Assembly (NCBI GenBank): GCA_902470925.1
Contig: CABRIF010000070.1
Span: forward strand, 1-13,187
Direction: 5' to 3'
From: an uncultured Collinsella sp.
Lineage (GTDB): Bacteria > Actinomycetota > Coriobacteriia > Coriobacteriales > Coriobacteriaceae
Length of the DNA stretch: 13,187 nt
The stretch's first letter is position 1. Every line of letters starts with the position of its first letter. The position numbers and the translations under genes are program-made. The notes under the pieces were generated by a model. That model saw only the letters and a program-made list of their open reading frames with translations. It was not told where the DNA came from and did no database searches. Below, piece after piece: positions 11,820 to 13,187 of the stretch.

Positions 11820-13187
11820 CTACATCACCTCCTGTGCGGTTGCGCCCGCGATCGTGTCGAGGTACGGCGTGAGGCCGTTTGCCTTGAGGTAGTCGTCGGG
11901 CAGCTCGGAGAAGCGGTGGTTGCGGCCGGACAGCTCCTTGATGACAGGATGGACGTCCAGGCCGAGCTCGGGATGGCTCGAACGCGGCGCGAAGCGGTCG
12001 CCCGCGGGGAAGTCCTGCGGCGAGGGCACCGAGCCGGGCACCTGGTGCAGGCGGCTGCCGTCCTTGGCCCCCTCCTCGATGGAGAGCACCGAGCCCAGAA
12101 GGCCGCGGGTGTACTCGTGGATCGGGTTGGTGAGCAGCTCGGTGGTAGGCGCCTGCTCGATGACCTGGCCGGCGTACATGACCGTGATCTCGCTGGCGAC
12201 CTCGGCCACGAGCGCCAGGTCGTGAGAGACGAAGATCATGGCGAAGCCGAGCTTGGCCTGCAGGTCGTTCAAAAGCTTGATGACCTGCTTTTGCACGGTC
12301 ACGTCGAGCGCGGTGGTGGGCTCGTCGCAGATGACGAGCTTCGGGTCGCGGGTGAGCGCCATGGCGATCAGCACGCGCTGGCGCTGGCCGCCGGACAGCT
12401 CGTGCGGATAGCTCTCGAGCGTGCGCTTGGGGTCCAGCCCCACGAGCTCCAGCAGCTCCTCGGCCGAGCGGGTGCCGCCGCGGCTCGTCAGCTGCTTCAT
12501 CTGCTTGGAGATCAGCATCGAGGGGTTGAGCGAGGACAGGGCGTCCTGGTAGACCATGGCGATCTGGTGGCCCAGCAGCTGGCGGTGCTCCTCTTTTGTG
12601 AGCTTGAGCAGGTCGCGCCCGTCGAAGAGGACCTCGCCGGTCACGTGCTCGTCGGCATCGGTGAGGCTCATGATCACCTTGGTGGTGATGGACTTGCCGC
12701 AGCCGGACTCGCCCACCAGCGCCATGCACTGGCCGGGACGGACCGCGAAGCTGACGTTGTCGACCACGTTCACATCGCCGTGATGCTCGAAGTTGATGGA
12801 GAGGTTCTTGACCTCCAGCAGCGGCTTGACGGAGAGGTCGGGCACGTGGCGGTCGTCTCGGCGCAGCTCCACCTCGCGCAGCGCGGCCAGGCGGCGGGAG
12901 AGGCTCTCGGCCTGCTCGGCGTAGGCGCGCACCGGGTCGGCTGCCAGGATGTCGTCGGCGCGGCGTGACGCGGCGTCATCGTCGTCGGTGGCCACCATCG
13001 CGCCGGGCTTGGCGGCCATGGCGTCGGTGAGGCCCTCGGACAGGATGTTCAGCGCCAGGCAGGTCACCATGATGGCGATACCCGGGAACAGCGCCTGCCA
13101 CCACCGACCGGCGAGCACGCCGCCGCGGGCGTCGGCCAGGATGTTGCCCCAGGTGGCCGTGGGCTCGGTGATGCCGGCGCCGATGAA
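11820..13187 (-). CDS. DppC-DppD-like permease-ATPase fusion, 5' end outside window
   Basis: The frame is open from the window edge for 455 residues. The first ~55 visible residues are the C-terminus of an Opp/Dpp permease (begins FIGAGITEPTATWGNILADA, then WWQALFPGIAIMVTCLALNILSEGL). A charged linker of ~65 residues follows, then a full ATPase domain: Walker A GESGCGKS (159-166), Gln214 (VYQD), LSGGQRQR (264-271), Walker B LVICDEP (284-290), His322 (VSHD). The C-terminal oligopeptide-ATPase tail is present (HEYTRGLLGSVLSIEEG; HQVPGSVPSPQDFPAG), but the cysteines usual in this tail are Asp and Ser (GDRFAPRSSHPE), so no metal cluster is expected there. It is one polypeptide, not a frameshift: no stop lies between the parts. 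It is the most upstream visible gene of the sialic-acid operon. Confidence 0.93.
   Translation of the reverse strand, partial: FIGAGITEPTATWGNILADARGGVLAGRWWQALFPGIAIMVTCLALNILSEGLTDAMAAKPGAMVATDDDDAASRRADDILAADPVRAYAEQAESLSRRLAALREVELRRDDRHVPDLSVKPLLEVKNLSINFEHHGDVNVVDNVSFAVRPGQCMALVGESGCGKSITTKVIMSLTDADEHVTGEVLFDGRDLLKLTKEEHRQLLGHQIAMVYQDALSSLNPSMLISKQMKQLTSRGGTRSAEELLELVGLDPKRTLESYPHELSGGQRQRVLIAMALTRDPKLVICDEPTTALDVTVQKQVIKLLNDLQAKLGFAMIFVSHDLALVAEVASEITVMYAGQVIEQAPTTELLTNPIHEYTRGLLGSVLSIEEGAKDGSRLHQVPGSVPSPQDFPAGDRFAPRSSHPELGLDVHPVIKELSGRNHRFSELPDDYLKANGLTPYLDTIAGATAQEVM

Noticed and set aside
10993..12729. A 578-codon minus-strand frame overlapping the two ABC ATPase genes
   Set aside because: It is in another frame across two clearly recognisable ATPases; the translation is Arg/His/Pro-rich and has no motifs.
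1..13187. CRISPR arrays, tRNA or rRNA genes, transposases, integrases
   Set aside because: No repeat-spacer pattern, cloverleaf, rRNA sequence or recombinase-like protein was found on either strand.

Overview
The window is GC-rich, and nearly every credible gene lies on the minus strand, most with a clear Shine-Dalgarno site. Protein content and style (YtxH, CNNM/HlyC and hemolysin III proteins, and a sialic-acid operon with an Opp/Dpp-type ABC transporter) suggest a gut actinobacterium, possibly Coriobacteriia such as Collinsella. That placement is inference; no rRNA or other phylogenetic marker is present. Bases 1-47 are not genomic: they are the end of an Illumina Nextera library adapter with an index and the Tn5 mosaic end. 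The contig proper starts at 48.

Layout, left to right (transcription runs right to left). (a) 48-3561, host-like housekeeping genes: a YtxH-type protein cut at the contig edge, an unusual protein with an HxxEHxxxE motif resembling the N-domain of cyanophycin synthetase, a CNNM/HlyC-type transporter and a hemolysin III (TrhA/PAQR) protein. (b) About 3740-7830, an island of visibly lower GC. In transcription order it holds a DUF2975 membrane protein and a coupled Xre-type regulator, an AT-rich promoter with a perfect 10-bp inverted repeat, a 42-residue Cys/Ser/Gly-rich peptide gene, a 16-bp-stem hairpin, then an ATPase and two ABC-2-like permeases in overlapping (ATGA) frames. The ATPase-permease-permease order matches LanFEG bacteriocin immunity exporters. 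(c) 8019-13187, a sialic-acid operon: a permease-ATPase fusion (5' end outside the window), a second ATPase, nanA, nanK and nanE. Together they would import N-acetylneuraminate, split it to ManNAc and pyruvate, phosphorylate ManNAc and epimerise it to GlcNAc-6-P.

The most interesting item is the short peptide at 6427-6555 directly upstream of a LanFEG-like transporter, with no recognisable modification enzyme or protease in the window. It could be a compact, previously undescribed bacteriocin/RiPP-like precursor plus immunity module. The function is inferred from context and peptide composition only.

Secondary points are a repeated permease start/stop junction downstream of the last permease (a likely duplication or deletion scar), the stand-alone cyanophycin-synthetase-like domain, and a GC-rich leader with competing hairpins before nanA.
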